Shown here one piece after another: positions 34,173 through 43,082 of a stretch of 64,000 nucleotides of DNA. The stretch is from JAZKDW01 sp040387375 (GTDB taxonomy: Bacteria; Pseudomonadota; Gammaproteobacteria; Burkholderiales; Burkholderiaceae_D). The notes below the pieces were generated by a model, which did not search any database, was not told the DNA's origin, and worked only from the letters and a program-made list of their open reading frames with translations. Numbering within the stretch: the first letter of the stretch is position 1; each line of letters opens with the position of its first letter. The position numbers and the translations under genes were made by a program. Where the stretch lies: the NCBI GenBank assembly GCA_040387375.1, contig JAZKDW010000018.1:124001-188000 (forward strand). The letters run 5' to 3'.

Positions 34173-34610
34173 ATGAAACCATTAATCGAACGAGAAGAAT
34201 TCAGCGAACGCCTGAAGCACGCGCTACGGCAAGCAGACTACGCGCCCGATAGCCCGACTCAGCTGGCGCGTGAATTTAACATCCGCTTTCCGGGTCGCGC
34301 CATTACCGTCCATGCAGCGCGCAAATGGCTAGTAGGCGAAGCAATTCCAACTCAAGAAAAATTACGCACACTTGCACAGTGGTTAAGGGTGCCTGCCGAA
34401 TGGTTGCGCTTTGGCGACACCAGTTCACCTGATGGTGCAGCTGTCAGCAAGCGAGACGAGGCAGCGCGTAGTCAGGGTGAAGGGTCACCCGTGCGGTTTG
34501 AGTCAGCCGACGTGAAACTGATTGCGGACCTGCAACGCCTGGATGAGCACTATCAGGTGATCGCCCGTGAAATCATCCGCATGCTGGTGCTGCTCAATCG
34601 CCATAAGTAG
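34173..34610 (+). CDS. XRE-like helix-turn-helix regulator
   Basis: 145 residues from ATG at 34173 (a TTG three codons upstream is also open). 'FSERLKHALRQADYAPDSPTQLAREFNIRFPGRAITVHAARKWLVGEAIPTQEKLRTLAQWLRVPAEWLRFG' (roughly residues 8-75) is a helix-turn-helix of the XRE/phage-repressor type with a 'W..GEA.P....L..LA.WL.V...WLR.G' end. The C-half ('VKLIADLQRLDEHYQVIAREIIRMLVLLNRHK') is helical and may mediate dimerisation. It stands alone and overlaps the convergent BtuF-like gene by 17 bp. Confidence 0.85.
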   Translation: MKPLIEREEFSERLKHALRQADYAPDSPTQLAREFNIRFPGRAITVHAARKWLVGEAIPTQEKLRTLAQWLRVPAEWLRFGDTSSPDGAAVSKRDEAARSQGEGSPVRFESADVKLIADLQRLDEHYQVIAREIIRMLVLLNRHK

Positions 34611-35400
34611 CGGCAAGCTGCCGTAAATAGCGCAGGCCGGCAATCGCACGGCTGCCATACCATGAGAGCATTTCCCCATCCACCAGGTGTACCGGCTTGC
34701 CGATCTGCTGCTCGAGCATATCGGCGTGCGCCTCGGTAAAACGGTAGGGTTCGCTCGACAGCAGCACATGGTCGATCGCCTTCACCACCTCAGGTGTCCA
34801 CTTGAAGACCGGATAACGCTGATCGGCGCCGGGATCGCTCCATTGCCGCCAGCCGATTTGCGCCAGCATGCGCGCGATGTAGGTATCGCCCGACACCGTC
34901 ATCCACGGGTCTTGCCAGATACAGTACAGCACGGCCTTCGGTGCGCGCGGTGGCAATTGCGCGAGCAAGGAAAACTCATGCTCCAGCGCCGCGCATAACT
35001 GTTCGGCCTTTTGTTCCGCGCTGAAAATCCCGCCCAGCAGGCGATACAGGGTCAGATTGTCATGGGGCGACAGTGGATGTGTCACGATGATGTTCGGGAT
35101 GAATTCCGCCAGCGCCTCGACTGTCGGCTTTTCATTCTCGTCGATATTGACAACCAGATGCGTCGGCGCGAGTGCGCGGATTTTGCCCAGGTTGACGTCT
35201 TTGGTGCCGCCTACCTTCGCGATCGAGCGCACCACTTCCGCCGGATGGACGCAAAAGCCGGTGCGCCCCACCAGCCATGGCGCCAGGCCCAGATCGCACA
35301 GCAATTCCGTCACCGACGGCACCAGCGATACGATGCGCGGGTTTGCTTGCAGCGGCTCGATCGCGCTGTGTTGTGTACCAATGGCGTCGATCAGTGTCAT
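34594..35400 (-). CDS. BtuF-like cobalamin/metal-binding protein without signal peptide
   Basis: 268 residues of the class III periplasmic-binding fold: 'RIVSLVPSVTELLCDLGLAPWLVGRTGFCVHPAEVVRSIAKVGGTKDVNLGKIRALAPTHLVV' is close to BtuF, and 'VLLSSEPYRFTEAHADMLEQQIGKPVHLVDGEMLSWYGSRAIAGLRYL' is the C-lobe. BtuF proteins bind vitamin B12 or related corrinoids, but the N-terminus (MTLIDAIGTQ) shows no signal peptide, so this protein is probably cytoplasmic. Starts at the 4-bp overlap with the SDR gene upstream, so translation is coupled. Confidence 0.85.
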   Translation of the reverse strand: MTLIDAIGTQHSAIEPLQANPRIVSLVPSVTELLCDLGLAPWLVGRTGFCVHPAEVVRSIAKVGGTKDVNLGKIRALAPTHLVVNIDENEKPTVEALAEFIPNIIVTHPLSPHDNLTLYRLLGGIFSAEQKAEQLCAALEHEFSLLAQLPPRAPKAVLYCIWQDPWMTVSGDTYIARMLAQIGWRQWSDPGADQRYPVFKWTPEVVKAIDHVLLSSEPYRFTEAHADMLEQQIGKPVHLVDGEMLSWYGSRAIAGLRYLRQLAATYGD

Positions 35401-36188
35401 GGTTTGTCGGCCATGCCACGCGCCTTGTGCGGCGCTTTTGAAAAGGCAAAATCATAAACCCAGTCGGGCAACCTGCGCAGCGCGCTGGCAACCAATCCCA
35501 TCTGCCACGGAATCACTTTATAGCTGACGCCGGCATGGATGGTGTCGACCGCGCGCGCCGCAAATTTTTCAACCGGCATTAAAAAAGGCATCGGATAGGC
35601 ATTGTTCCTGGTCATGGGCGTATCGATATAGCCGGGCGTGATCGTCACGACCTTGATGCCGCTGCCGTTGAGTTCCACACGCAGTGATTCGCAATAGCTC
35701 ATCACCGCAGCTTTCGATGCGCTGTAAGCACCAGAACCTGGCAGGCCGCGAATACCGGCGACGCTGCCGATGCCAACCAGGCGACCGTCGCGGTTGCCGG
35801 CGCGCGCCTGTGCCTTGAGCGTTGCGAGGAATGGCGCAAACGTCGCCACCGTCGCCACCAGATTGGTTGCGACGATGCGCTCGAACACGGGCAGGTCTTC
35901 GGAGAATTCGGTGAGTGTGCCGCGCGACACACCGGCGTTGGCAATCACGACATCAACGCCGCCGAAACCGGCAATGAAATCGGCGGCGGCCCCGGACAGC
36001 GCCAGATGGTCGGTCACATCCAGTGCATACAGGCGATGGCTGCCCGCGTTCGGCAGGCTGGCCGCCAATTGCTCCAGGTTTTCCTTGCGCCGCGCCACCA
36101 GACCAAGCACTGCGCCCTGCTCCGCATAACGCTGTGCGAGGGCCGCGCCAATGCCGCTGGATGCGCCGGTAATAAAGACTCGTTTCAT
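35397..36188 (-). CDS. Short-chain dehydrogenase/reductase
   Basis: 263 residues. 'VFITGASSGIGAALAQRYAEQGA' (Rossmann), 'VVIANAGVSRG' (NAG), catalytic Ser in 'LVGIGSVAGIRGLPGSGAYSASKAAVMSYCESL' with Tyr-x3-Lys. Classical SDR of the YhxC/DltE-like kind. Substrate unknown. ATGA overlap with the BtuF-like gene means the two form an operon. It follows the dsbA terminator. Confidence 0.9.
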   Translation of the reverse strand: MKRVFITGASSGIGAALAQRYAEQGAVLGLVARRKENLEQLAASLPNAGSHRLYALDVTDHLALSGAAADFIAGFGGVDVVIANAGVSRGTLTEFSEDLPVFERIVATNLVATVATFAPFLATLKAQARAGNRDGRLVGIGSVAGIRGLPGSGAYSASKAAVMSYCESLRVELNGSGIKVVTITPGYIDTPMTRNNAYPMPFLMPVEKFAARAVDTIHAGVSYKVIPWQMGLVASALRRLPDWVYDFAFSKAPHKARGMADKP

Positions 36189-36211
36189 TTTTCGAAAGAT
36201 ACTCTTATTAA

Positions 36212-36246
36212 ATAAAAAAGTCCGCCCTCTTGCGAGAGACGGACTT
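36212..36246 (-). terminator. Rho-independent terminator after dsbA
   Basis: AAGTCCG (36218-36224) and CGGACTT (36240-36246) form the stem on either side of a 15-nt loop, and T6 follows on the minus strand (36212-36217 reading as A-tract on plus). It lies between dsbA (ends 36265) and the SDR gene (starts 36188), so it should end the minus-strand dsbA transcript. Confidence 0.75.
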
Positions 36247-36264
36247 GTCTTAGTGGTCGATCGT

Positions 36265-37005
36265 TCAGTTTTTCGCGCCAGTCCCGCTAGCGGCCTGGGC
36301 CACTTTGACAGTGGCCGCTTTCGGATCGGCCACTTGTGCTTTCTGGTCTTTAGCCGCCTTGTTGACCAGCCAGGTCATCACCTGCACCGTCGCGTTGCCC
36401 AACACGTTTTCGGGTTGATTTCCCATCGTGGCGCCGACGATCGATGGTGAGGTCAGATAGCGGCCATCGATTGCGATTGTCGGCACACCGTCAATCTTGT
36501 ATTCCTGCTGCAATTGCGTGGCGCGCCGCACCTTGGTTTGCACGCCGAAGGAGTTGTACACCTCCAGGAATTTTTTCTTGTCGACGCCCTGCTTCTCGAT
36601 GAAATCCACGATTGCGGCCTCGGTATCGAGTGGCTGCCGGTCGGCATGGATGCGGTGGAATACCTTGCTGTGCAATTCGTCGGTCTTGCCCATGGCTTCA
36701 AGCGTGTAATACAGGCGCTGTTGCGGTTCGAAGGATGGACGGAAGGCGATCGGCACACGCTTGAAGACAATATTGTTGCCCTGCTTCTTTACCCATTCCA
36801 CCAACTGCGGTTCAAAGGCATTGCAATGCGGGCAGGAATACCAGAAGAATTCCGTGACTTCGACTTTTTTACCCGAATCGGTTTGCTGCGGTTTGTCGAG
36901 CACGCGGTAATCGGTACCTGCGACAGGGCTGGCAGGAGACGCGCTTGCCGTCATCACGACCAGGCCAAGGCTGAATGCTGCCAGAAATTTTTGAAATAAA
37001 CGCAT
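36265..37005 (-). CDS. dsbA: Thiol:disulfide interchange protein DsbA
   Basis: 246 residues. Signal peptide (1-22, 'FLAAFSLGLVVMTASA'), then thioredoxin fold with an inserted helical domain. The active site is C58-P-H-C61 in 'FFWYSCPHCNAFEP', the DsbA CPHC motif, and cis-Pro is in 'IDGVPTIAIDGRY'. It oxidises cysteine pairs of exported proteins in the periplasm; the Cys-rich RHS protein at 3735 would be a possible client. The C-terminal 'TVQVMTWLVNKAAKDQKAQVADPKAATVKVAQAASG' tail is Ala/Lys-rich, slightly longer than usual. 19 bp after the SPOR gene, so likely co-transcribed. Confidence 0.94.
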   Translation of the reverse strand: MRLFQKFLAAFSLGLVVMTASASPASPVAGTDYRVLDKPQQTDSGKKVEVTEFFWYSCPHCNAFEPQLVEWVKKQGNNIVFKRVPIAFRPSFEPQQRLYYTLEAMGKTDELHSKVFHRIHADRQPLDTEAAIVDFIEKQGVDKKKFLEVYNSFGVQTKVRRATQLQQEYKIDGVPTIAIDGRYLTSPSIVGATMGNQPENVLGNATVQVMTWLVNKAAKDQKAQVADPKAATVKVAQAASGTGAKN

Positions 37006-37024
37006 TGAAATTCCTTCTCTTTAA

Positions 37025-37717
37025 TTACTTGGGTACCCGTATCACCGCAACATCAACACCATTACCAGTCAATTTGCTGCGGACACGATTCATTGCTTCG
37101 AGCTGGCCGAATGGACCAATACGCACACGATACAGTGTGCCATTGTCGGATTGCCGTTCACCGATGTTGGCTGACAAACCCATCAGGGCCAGTTTTGCCT
37201 TGGTATTTTCAGCATCGGCCTGCTCCAGGAACGCGCCAGCCTGTAAAAAATAGGTGAATTTTTCGTCTGTATTATCTGCTTTTTGCGATTTGTCTGCAGC
37301 CGGCTTGTCGCTTGTAGACTTGTCTACCACAGGCGGCTTGTCATCGGTCTTCGCGATTTTGGCTGCTGGCTTGGGATCCGTCTTCGGCACATCGTCTTTT
37401 TTGGCAACGTCCTTCTTGCCATCTTCCGGCTGCGTCCCGGGCGGGTTTTCAGCGGCCTTTTCTTCTGCCTTTTTGACAAAGTCTTTGGCGGCTTCTTTCG
37501 ACGGATTCCTGTTGCCGTACATTGGCTTGTTGGGATCGGATTCCTGGCCAGCCGGGCGCTCACTCAATTTTTCATGCTTGCCGAGCTTGTTGATAAAAGG
37601 CAGCGGCGTATTCTTGATCGTCATCGCCACGCCGACCGCAATCAACAGCCCGATTACCAGGCCGATGATGATTCCCGTGAGGGTTCCCCCTGATTGCTTC
37701 TTGCTCTGCTTAGCCAT
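37025..37717 (-). CDS. SPOR-domain cell-division-type protein (FtsN-like)
   Basis: 230 residues. A short basic N-tail (MAKQSKKQSGG), one transmembrane helix (residues ~13-32), a long Lys/Asp/Pro-rich linker, and a SPOR domain at the C-terminus ('KFTYFLQAGAFLEQADAENTKAKLALMGLSANIGERQSDNGTLYRVRIGPFGQLEAMNRVRSKLTGNGVDVAVIRV'). The layout matches FtsN and related SPOR proteins that bind denuded septal peptidoglycan. Directly next to argS (10 bp) and dsbA, which is the common betaproteobacterial order. Confidence 0.92.
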   Translation of the reverse strand: MAKQSKKQSGGTLTGIIIGLVIGLLIAVGVAMTIKNTPLPFINKLGKHEKLSERPAGQESDPNKPMYGNRNPSKEAAKDFVKKAEEKAAENPPGTQPEDGKKDVAKKDDVPKTDPKPAAKIAKTDDKPPVVDKSTSDKPAADKSQKADNTDEKFTYFLQAGAFLEQADAENTKAKLALMGLSANIGERQSDNGTLYRVRIGPFGQLEAMNRVRSKLTGNGVDVAVIRVPK

Positions 37718-37727
37718 ACTTCCCCAA

Positions 37728-39458
37728 TTACATCCTTGATGGTGCCGAGACGCCGATCAGCGCCAATCCATTGCGCAACACTTGTCGTGTTGCATACATT
37801 AACGCCAGCCGTGCCATTTTGGTGGACACATCATCGACCAGCACCCGCTCTGCATTGTAGTAGCTATGCAGTTCACCCGCTAAATCACGCAGATAGAACG
37901 CTACCTGATGCGGGCCCATTTCTTCAAGGGCTTTTTGCAGCGCTTCCGGGTATTGGGCCAACTGCGCCAACAGGCTCGCTTCGCGCGGCGCCGTCAGTGG
38001 AGACAAGTCCACCGAGTCCAGCGTTGTTTCATCGCCACCCCATAACGCCAGCACCGAACATATCCGTGCATGCGCGTATTGCACGTAATAGACCGGATTT
38101 TCGTCCGACTGCGCCAGGGCCAGATCGACATCAAACACGAACTCGGTATCGGCCTTGCGTGAAATCAGGAAAAAACGCACGGCGTCGCGGCCACGCGTGA
38201 GGTCACGCGGCGCGCCCTCTTCGCCTTCACCGGCAGACCATTCGATCAGGTCACGCAAGGTTACGTATGAGCCTGCGCGCTTGCTGATCTTGACTTCTTC
38301 GCCGTTCTTCATCACGGTGACCATCTTGTGCAGTACGTAATCCGGATAGCCTTGCGGGATCCCGATATCCACCGCCTGCAAGCCGGCCCGCACGCGCGCA
38401 ATCGTACCGTGGTGATCACTGCCCTGGATATTGATTACTTTGCGGTAGCCGCGCTGCCACTTGGTAATGTGATACGCGACATCGGGCACAAAGTAGGTAT
38501 AAGTACCATCGGATTTTTTCATTACCCGGTCTTTGTCGTCGCTGTAGTCAGTCGTGCGCAGCCACAAAGCGCCATCCTGCTCGAAGGTCTTGCCGGCCTT
38601 GATCAGCGTATCGACGGCTGAAGCGACTTTGCCATCGGTGTAGAGCGACGATTCCAGATAATAATTGTCGAAACGTACGCCGAACGCCAGCAGATCCAGA
38701 TCCTGTTCCCGCCGCAGGTAAGTCACCGCAAACTGCCTGATAGATTCGATGTCGTCTACATTGCCGCTGGCGGTCACCGGCTGGCCATTGCTGGCAGCGA
38801 CAGTTTTTTTAGCCAGGAAATCCGTTGCAATGTCGCCGATGTAGTCGCCATTGTAGGCAGTCTCCGGCCAGTCCGCGTCACCCGGCTTCAAGCCTTTGGC
38901 GCGTGCGTGCACCGAATTTGCCAGCGTGGCGATCTGCACGCCGGCGTCGTTGTAATAAAATTCGCGCGTTACCTCAAAACCTTGCGAATCAAGTAACGCT
39001 GACAAGGCATCCCCGAGCGCACCCTGCCTGCCATGACCGACATGCAAGGGACCGGTTGGGTTGGCTGACACGAATTCAACCAGCACTTTTTTGCCGGCGC
39101 CCTGTGCGCTTTTGCCGTAATTGTCCGCCTCTTGCATGATCGTCTTGACCACTGCCTGACGGGCTGCGGCCGACAGCCGCAAATTGATGAAGCCGGGACC
39201 GGCGATATCAATCGCCTCAATTAATCCGTCCCTGCCGGGGCTGGCAAGAACCGCAGCGACCAGCGTCTGCGCCAGCTCTCGCGGATTTTTCTTTAATGCC
39301 TTGGCAAGCTGCATGGCGATATTGCAAGCGATGTCACCATGCGATGGATCGCGTGGGCGCTCGAGGGTGATGACCGGTTGCAGGTCGGTTCCTGCCAAAA
39401 TCGGTGTAAGTGCCTGTTGGAACAGGTCGATAATTTCTTGCTTTTGTCGGGCTAGCAT
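37728..39458 (-). CDS. argS: Arginyl-tRNA synthetase
   Basis: 576 residues from ATG at 39458 (MLARQKQEIIDLFQQALTPIL); a longer reading to 39521 is not supported. Class I synthetase: 'PTGPLHVGHGRQG' carries the HIGH motif as HVGH, and 'EVKISKRAGSYVTL' corresponds to KMSKS. The N-terminal Add-1 domain and C-terminal anticodon-binding DALR domain ('YYVQYAHARICSVLALWGGDE') are both present. Charges tRNA-Arg. First gene of the argS-SPOR-dsbA run. Confidence 0.96.
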   Translation of the reverse strand: MLARQKQEIIDLFQQALTPILAGTDLQPVITLERPRDPSHGDIACNIAMQLAKALKKNPRELAQTLVAAVLASPGRDGLIEAIDIAGPGFINLRLSAAARQAVVKTIMQEADNYGKSAQGAGKKVLVEFVSANPTGPLHVGHGRQGALGDALSALLDSQGFEVTREFYYNDAGVQIATLANSVHARAKGLKPGDADWPETAYNGDYIGDIATDFLAKKTVAASNGQPVTASGNVDDIESIRQFAVTYLRREQDLDLLAFGVRFDNYYLESSLYTDGKVASAVDTLIKAGKTFEQDGALWLRTTDYSDDKDRVMKKSDGTYTYFVPDVAYHITKWQRGYRKVINIQGSDHHGTIARVRAGLQAVDIGIPQGYPDYVLHKMVTVMKNGEEVKISKRAGSYVTLRDLIEWSAGEGEEGAPRDLTRGRDAVRFFLISRKADTEFVFDVDLALAQSDENPVYYVQYAHARICSVLALWGGDETTLDSVDLSPLTAPREASLLAQLAQYPEALQKALEEMGPHQVAFYLRDLAGELHSYYNAERVLVDDVSTKMARLALMYATRQVLRNGLALIGVSAPSRM

Positions 39459-39676
39459 CGGTAATAACCTGAAGTTGGCGCGCAAGGCGCCTGGAAAGTG
39501 CAAAAGGCACCAGGGAAGCATGGATTATAACGGCTAGACCAGTAGCCATCGGCCATAATCCGCCCGGCCAGAAGGAGGATGACATCCCTTTCATGAAGGT
39601 AGCCGCGTTGCGCTTTTTTCGACAAGCCATACTTTTCGCCCTGTTGCACGGCCTCGTCAACATCTTTCGCCCCCAC
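39452..39676 (-). CDS. Possible short hypothetical protein upstream of argS
   Basis: 74 codons reading MGAKDVDEAVQQGEKYGLSKKAQRGYLHERDVILLLAGRI... and overlapping the start of argS by 7 bp. Its C-terminal third is Cys/Pro-rich and looks like read-through of the argS leader. It could be the remnant of a longer gene or a spurious opening; no family was recognised. Confidence 0.25.
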   Translation of the reverse strand: MGAKDVDEAVQQGEKYGLSKKAQRGYLHERDVILLLAGRIMADGYWSSRYNPCFPGAFCTFQAPCAPTSGYYRC

Positions 39677-39854
39677 TCCAGATCTTGCTCAGGATAAAAA
39701 TTTTCCTGACACGATGTTGGGTTTCATCCGCAAAGCAATAAAAAATTGTCTAAAAATCAACTTTTAAATAAACTTGTGCTATTGTTGCCTTTTTTGCATC
39801 ACCAGATGCTGCACCCCCATTTTTCTTCATGTGTATTTTTTAAACGGTTGATTC

Positions 39855-40949
39855 ATGCACATCATTTTTGCGGATTTTTCATGCTGGCCCACGCGGTTGA
39901 TTGCAGCTTTTCTGAGTCTGTCCCTGACGGCATGCGGCGACAGCATTGATAACGTTAATCAACTTGCCGGCAGTGTCATACATCGGTCCGCAGACGTGAG
40001 TGATTTGAATGTCCCTCACGGCATCACCAGCGATCTTGCGGGCAATTCATATGTTGCTGACAGCTACAGCCATACGATACGCAAGATCACGCCGGCAGGT
40101 GTCATTTCCACACTCGCCGGCAAGACGGGAATTGCCGGCAACGCCGATGGCGAAGGAACGGCCGCACGATTTACTTATCCGTACGGGATCACAGCCGATG
40201 CGGCTGGCAATCTGTACGTTGCCGATACCTATAACCATACGGTTCGCAAGATCAGCCCCTCCGGCGTCGTCAGCACTCTGGCAGGCGTTGCCGGAAGCGC
40301 TGGCAGCAGCGATGGCAAGGGCGCATCCGCGCGTTTCACTTATCCCAACGGGATCCAGTCCGACAGGGCTGGCAACCTGTATGTCGCCGATACATCCAAC
40401 CACACCATCCGCAGGATCAGCGCCAGCGACGAGGTCAGCACGCTGGCCGGTAATGCCGGACAGGCTGGACCGAACGATGGCCAAGGCGCCTCAGCCCGAT
40501 TCAACAATCCGCACGCTCTTACCGTCGATTCGGCAGGAAATGTATATGTTGCCGATTCGAGGAACCATACCGTGCGCAAGATTACGCCAGCCGGCATGGT
40601 AAGCACGATGGCAGGCAGGGCCGGCAATGACGGCAGTGCCGATGGCAAGGGCGCAACGGCGAGTTTCCACATTCCCCGGGGTATAGCAGCCGACAGCGCC
40701 GGCAATCTGTATGTAAGTGACACCTTCAACAACACGATCCGGAAAATTTCAGCCAATGGCTCGGTCATTACCCTGGCTGGACTGGCAGGGGACGGCGGAG
40801 AGGCTGACGGCGCCGGGGGCAAGGCGCAATTCAACAAACCAAATGGAATCGGGGTGGATTCATTTGGAAGTCTGTATGTCGTCGATACAGAAAATCATGC
40901 TATCCGCAAGATCACACCGCAAGGCGTTGTGAGCACTTTCGCTGGATAA
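39855..40949 (+). CDS. NHL-repeat lipoprotein 1
   Basis: 364 residues. Hydrophobic signal with lipobox LTAC, lipidated Cys at 27, so anchored in a membrane. Six NHL repeats of ~54 residues follow, each reading like 'P.GI..D.AGNLYVADT.NHTIRKI.P.G.VSTLAG.AG..G..DG.GA.A.F'. NHL repeats build beta-propellers that bind partners or act as lyases; no catalytic residues were recognised. ATG at 39855 has only a weak ribosome site. The paralogue at 41215 follows in the same direction, so this looks like a local duplication. Confidence 0.9.
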   Translation: MHIIFADFSCWPTRLIAAFLSLSLTACGDSIDNVNQLAGSVIHRSADVSDLNVPHGITSDLAGNSYVADSYSHTIRKITPAGVISTLAGKTGIAGNADGEGTAARFTYPYGITADAAGNLYVADTYNHTVRKISPSGVVSTLAGVAGSAGSSDGKGASARFTYPNGIQSDRAGNLYVADTSNHTIRRISASDEVSTLAGNAGQAGPNDGQGASARFNNPHALTVDSAGNVYVADSRNHTVRKITPAGMVSTMAGRAGNDGSADGKGATASFHIPRGIAADSAGNLYVSDTFNNTIRKISANGSVITLAGLAGDGGEADGAGGKAQFNKPNGIGVDSFGSLYVVDTENHAIRKITPQGVVSTFAG

Positions 40950-41214
40950 CGGCAGGTCTGCCTTTGATTAAATGCAGCCAGCTACCTTTCTCCCCATTAA
41001 CGGGCTCATGGAGAAAGCATTTTTTGCGGGCAGATATTTTCGTTTTCCACTCCCAATAGTTAACAAAAAAGCCTGTTGAAACCGAGACATTGTCGGATCG
41101 CAAAGGCGAATAAATAAAATTGTCATTTAATTAACCCATAGAACACCCCGGCCTTGCTTTTTGCCTGGACTCTTAAACGTTTATTGATCGCAGCGCATCT
41201 TTGCAAGGACTTAT
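40950..41214. other. AT-rich spacer between paralogues
   Basis: About 265 bp, AT-rich, with no gene seen. A short GGCA-N4-TGCC hairpin followed by TTTG lies right after the first stop codon (near 40951-40965) and could be a weak terminator; evidence is slight. Confidence 0.3.
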
Positions 41215-42567
41215 ATGTTGTACATCCGTTCCAGATTTAATTCTCGCCGCTTGTTCAACTGGCTTGCGACGAATTTTCTATGTCTATTGCTGGCTGCGTG
41301 CGGTGGCGGAGGAGGAAGTTCTGGATCCGACCTGTCCACGCGGAAGACTCAAGATGTTGCCTCAAATAACGGTGGTGACACACCTGGTGATGGCAGCACG
41401 CCGGGTGGTGGCACTACACCGGGTGGTGGCACTACACCGGGTGGTGGAACTACACCGGGTGGTGGCACTACACCGGGTGATGGCACTACACCGGGTGGTG
41501 GCACTACACCGGGTGGTGGCACCACGCCGGGTGGTGGCACTACGCCGGGCGGAGGCACCACGCCGGGTGGTGGCACTACGCCGGGTGGTGGCACGCTCTT
41601 GCCCGGATTGTATTTGATAGCGGATGCTGTCGACAATACGGGAAATATGCCGCCGTTTTCTACTCCTCACGCCATCACAGCGGACAAGAACGGTAATTTG
41701 TACGTTGCCGACACAGGCAATCATACGGTTCGCAAGATTACACCTGACGGCGTGGTAACCGCATTTGCCGGCTCTTCCGGAAATGCCGGCAGCACCGACG
41801 GCATGGGTGCGAATGCAAAATTCAATGAGCCACACGGCATTACGATCGATACTGACGACAATGTGTACGTCGCTGACCGGGCCAACCATGCGATACGCAA
41901 AATTACGCCGGCGGGATATGTCACCACACTGGCCGGGAAAACAGGTGAGTCCGGCAGCATGGATGGCCCGCTAGCCGATGCACGTTTTTTCGAGCCGTCC
42001 GGCATCGCGGTTGATAAGGATAACAACCTGCTTGTCGCCGACACGTCAAACTGCACGATACGCGCAATTATTGCTGGCACCGTCTCGACGTTGGCGGGCA
42101 CGGCAAAGGTCTGCGGCCATGCGGACGGTACAGGAGCAGCGGTAAAATTCGACACCCCTAATGCTGTGACACGCGCTGCGAACGGCAATCTATATGTTGC
42201 CGACACAGGCAATCACGTAATCCGCACGATTGATTTTTCATCAGGTAAAGTTTCCACGCGAGCGGGCCACGAAGGCCTTGGTGAGCAAGCCGATGGTCCT
42301 GGGGCGAAAGCGCGTTTCCTTGCACCCTTTGCGATTACATCCGATCCTGACAACAACTTGTATGTGGCCGACAGGGATGGTCACACCATACGTAAAATTA
42401 CGGCGGCCGGCGTGACCAGTACGGTGGCAGGGGTGCCTAAACAAAAAGGCATTGCGCTGGGCAATCTGGCAGGCGGCCTCAGCAATCCCACCGGAGTGCA
42501 TTTCCTCGGTGGGAAAACCTTTGTTTTAACCAGCGATAATATGGTGTTGAAACTGATATTGCCCTAA
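41215..42567 (+). CDS. NHL-repeat lipoprotein 2 with PGGGTT linker
   Basis: 450 residues. Signal with lipobox LAAC (lipidated Cys 29) followed by a run of Gly, then a linker of twelve PGGGTT-type repeats (about residues 57-128), then six or so NHL repeats of the same type as in the paralogue ('NLYVADTGNHTVRKITPDGVV'). The flexible linker lifts the propeller from the membrane, a design seen in surface lipoproteins. Nothing catalytic is seen. The paralogue lacks the linker, so the repeat tract was gained or lost after duplication. Confidence 0.9.
   Translation: MLYIRSRFNSRRLFNWLATNFLCLLLAACGGGGGSSGSDLSTRKTQDVASNNGGDTPGDGSTPGGGTTPGGGTTPGGGTTPGGGTTPGDGTTPGGGTTPGGGTTPGGGTTPGGGTTPGGGTTPGGGTLLPGLYLIADAVDNTGNMPPFSTPHAITADKNGNLYVADTGNHTVRKITPDGVVTAFAGSSGNAGSTDGMGANAKFNEPHGITIDTDDNVYVADRANHAIRKITPAGYVTTLAGKTGESGSMDGPLADARFFEPSGIAVDKDNNLLVADTSNCTIRAIIAGTVSTLAGTAKVCGHADGTGAAVKFDTPNAVTRAANGNLYVADTGNHVIRTIDFSSGKVSTRAGHEGLGEQADGPGAKARFLAPFAITSDPDNNLYVADRDGHTIRKITAAGVTSTVAGVPKQKGIALGNLAGGLSNPTGVHFLGGKTFVLTSDNMVLKLILP
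41383..41598 (+). repeat. 18-bp coding minisatellite (PGGGTT x 12)
   Basis: Twelve in-frame copies of an 18-bp unit encoding Pro-Gly-Gly/Asp-Gly-Thr/Ser-Thr, with two PGDG variants (first and sixth units). Units differ only at a few third positions (ACT/ACC/ACG, CCG), consistent with slippage-driven expansion. Copy number could vary between strains without shifting the frame. Confidence 0.9.
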
Positions 42568-42605
42568 TGTCGTTTTCCCAGTTTGGCAGTTCCGGAGCGG
42601 TCCTC

Positions 42606-43061
42606 TCAAAATGGGATTTCGTCTTCGGCGCGACTTGCTGAATTTCGGCCACTTTCGGATTCCGGCGCCACACGTGCGCTGTCATCCTCGGCATCGCCGG
42701 ATTGGCCGGCCGTGGCCTGGCCCGCAGGACGTGCGCCGAGCATGCGCAGGTCATCACCAATAATCTCCGTGGTCTGCCGATCAATGCCATCCTTGCCGGT
42801 CCATTTGCGAGTTTGCAAGCGGCCCTCGACATAGACGTGCGATCCTTTTTTAAGATACTCGCCCGCGATTTCCGCCAGCCTGCGATAAAGCACGACCCGA
42901 TGCCATTCAGTCGCTTCGCGTTTGGCGCCTGAGGCCTTGTCTTTCCAGGTTTCGGTTGTTGCAACCGCCAAATGCGCGACCGGTTCGCCAGCGCTCGTAT
43001 ACCGCATTTCCGGATCATGACCGAGGTACCCGATCAAAGTCGCCTTGTTAAGTGTTCCCAT
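42606..43061 (-). CDS. Phage-type single-stranded DNA-binding protein
   Basis: 151 residues. An OB-fold SSB N-domain ('LNKATLIGYLGHDPEMRYTSAGEPVAHLAVATTETW', 'EWHRVVLYRRLAEIAGEYLKKGSHVYVEGRLQTRKW') and a short acidic tail ending DEIPF, the canonical SSB protein-contact tip. The Gly-rich linker is short. The context (Gp157-like, Sak4-like ATPase) marks it as the phage-encoded SSB of a recombination module rather than the housekeeping copy. Last gene of the minus-strand unit, 21 bp after the Gp157-like gene. Confidence 0.92.
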   Translation of the reverse strand: MGTLNKATLIGYLGHDPEMRYTSAGEPVAHLAVATTETWKDKASGAKREATEWHRVVLYRRLAEIAGEYLKKGSHVYVEGRLQTRKWTGKDGIDRQTTEIIGDDLRMLGARPAGQATAGQSGDAEDDSARVAPESESGRNSASRAEDEIPF

Positions 43062-43082
43062 GATTGTGATCCTTGGAAGTAA

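Noticed and set aside
41383..41598. Possible CRISPR array
   Set aside because: The 18-bp units are contiguous, in frame and encode PGGGTT; there are no spacers.
42606..43061. Housekeeping ssb
   Set aside because: Short tail, operon with Gp157-like and Sak4-like genes and phage-type N-terminus indicate the phage copy instead.
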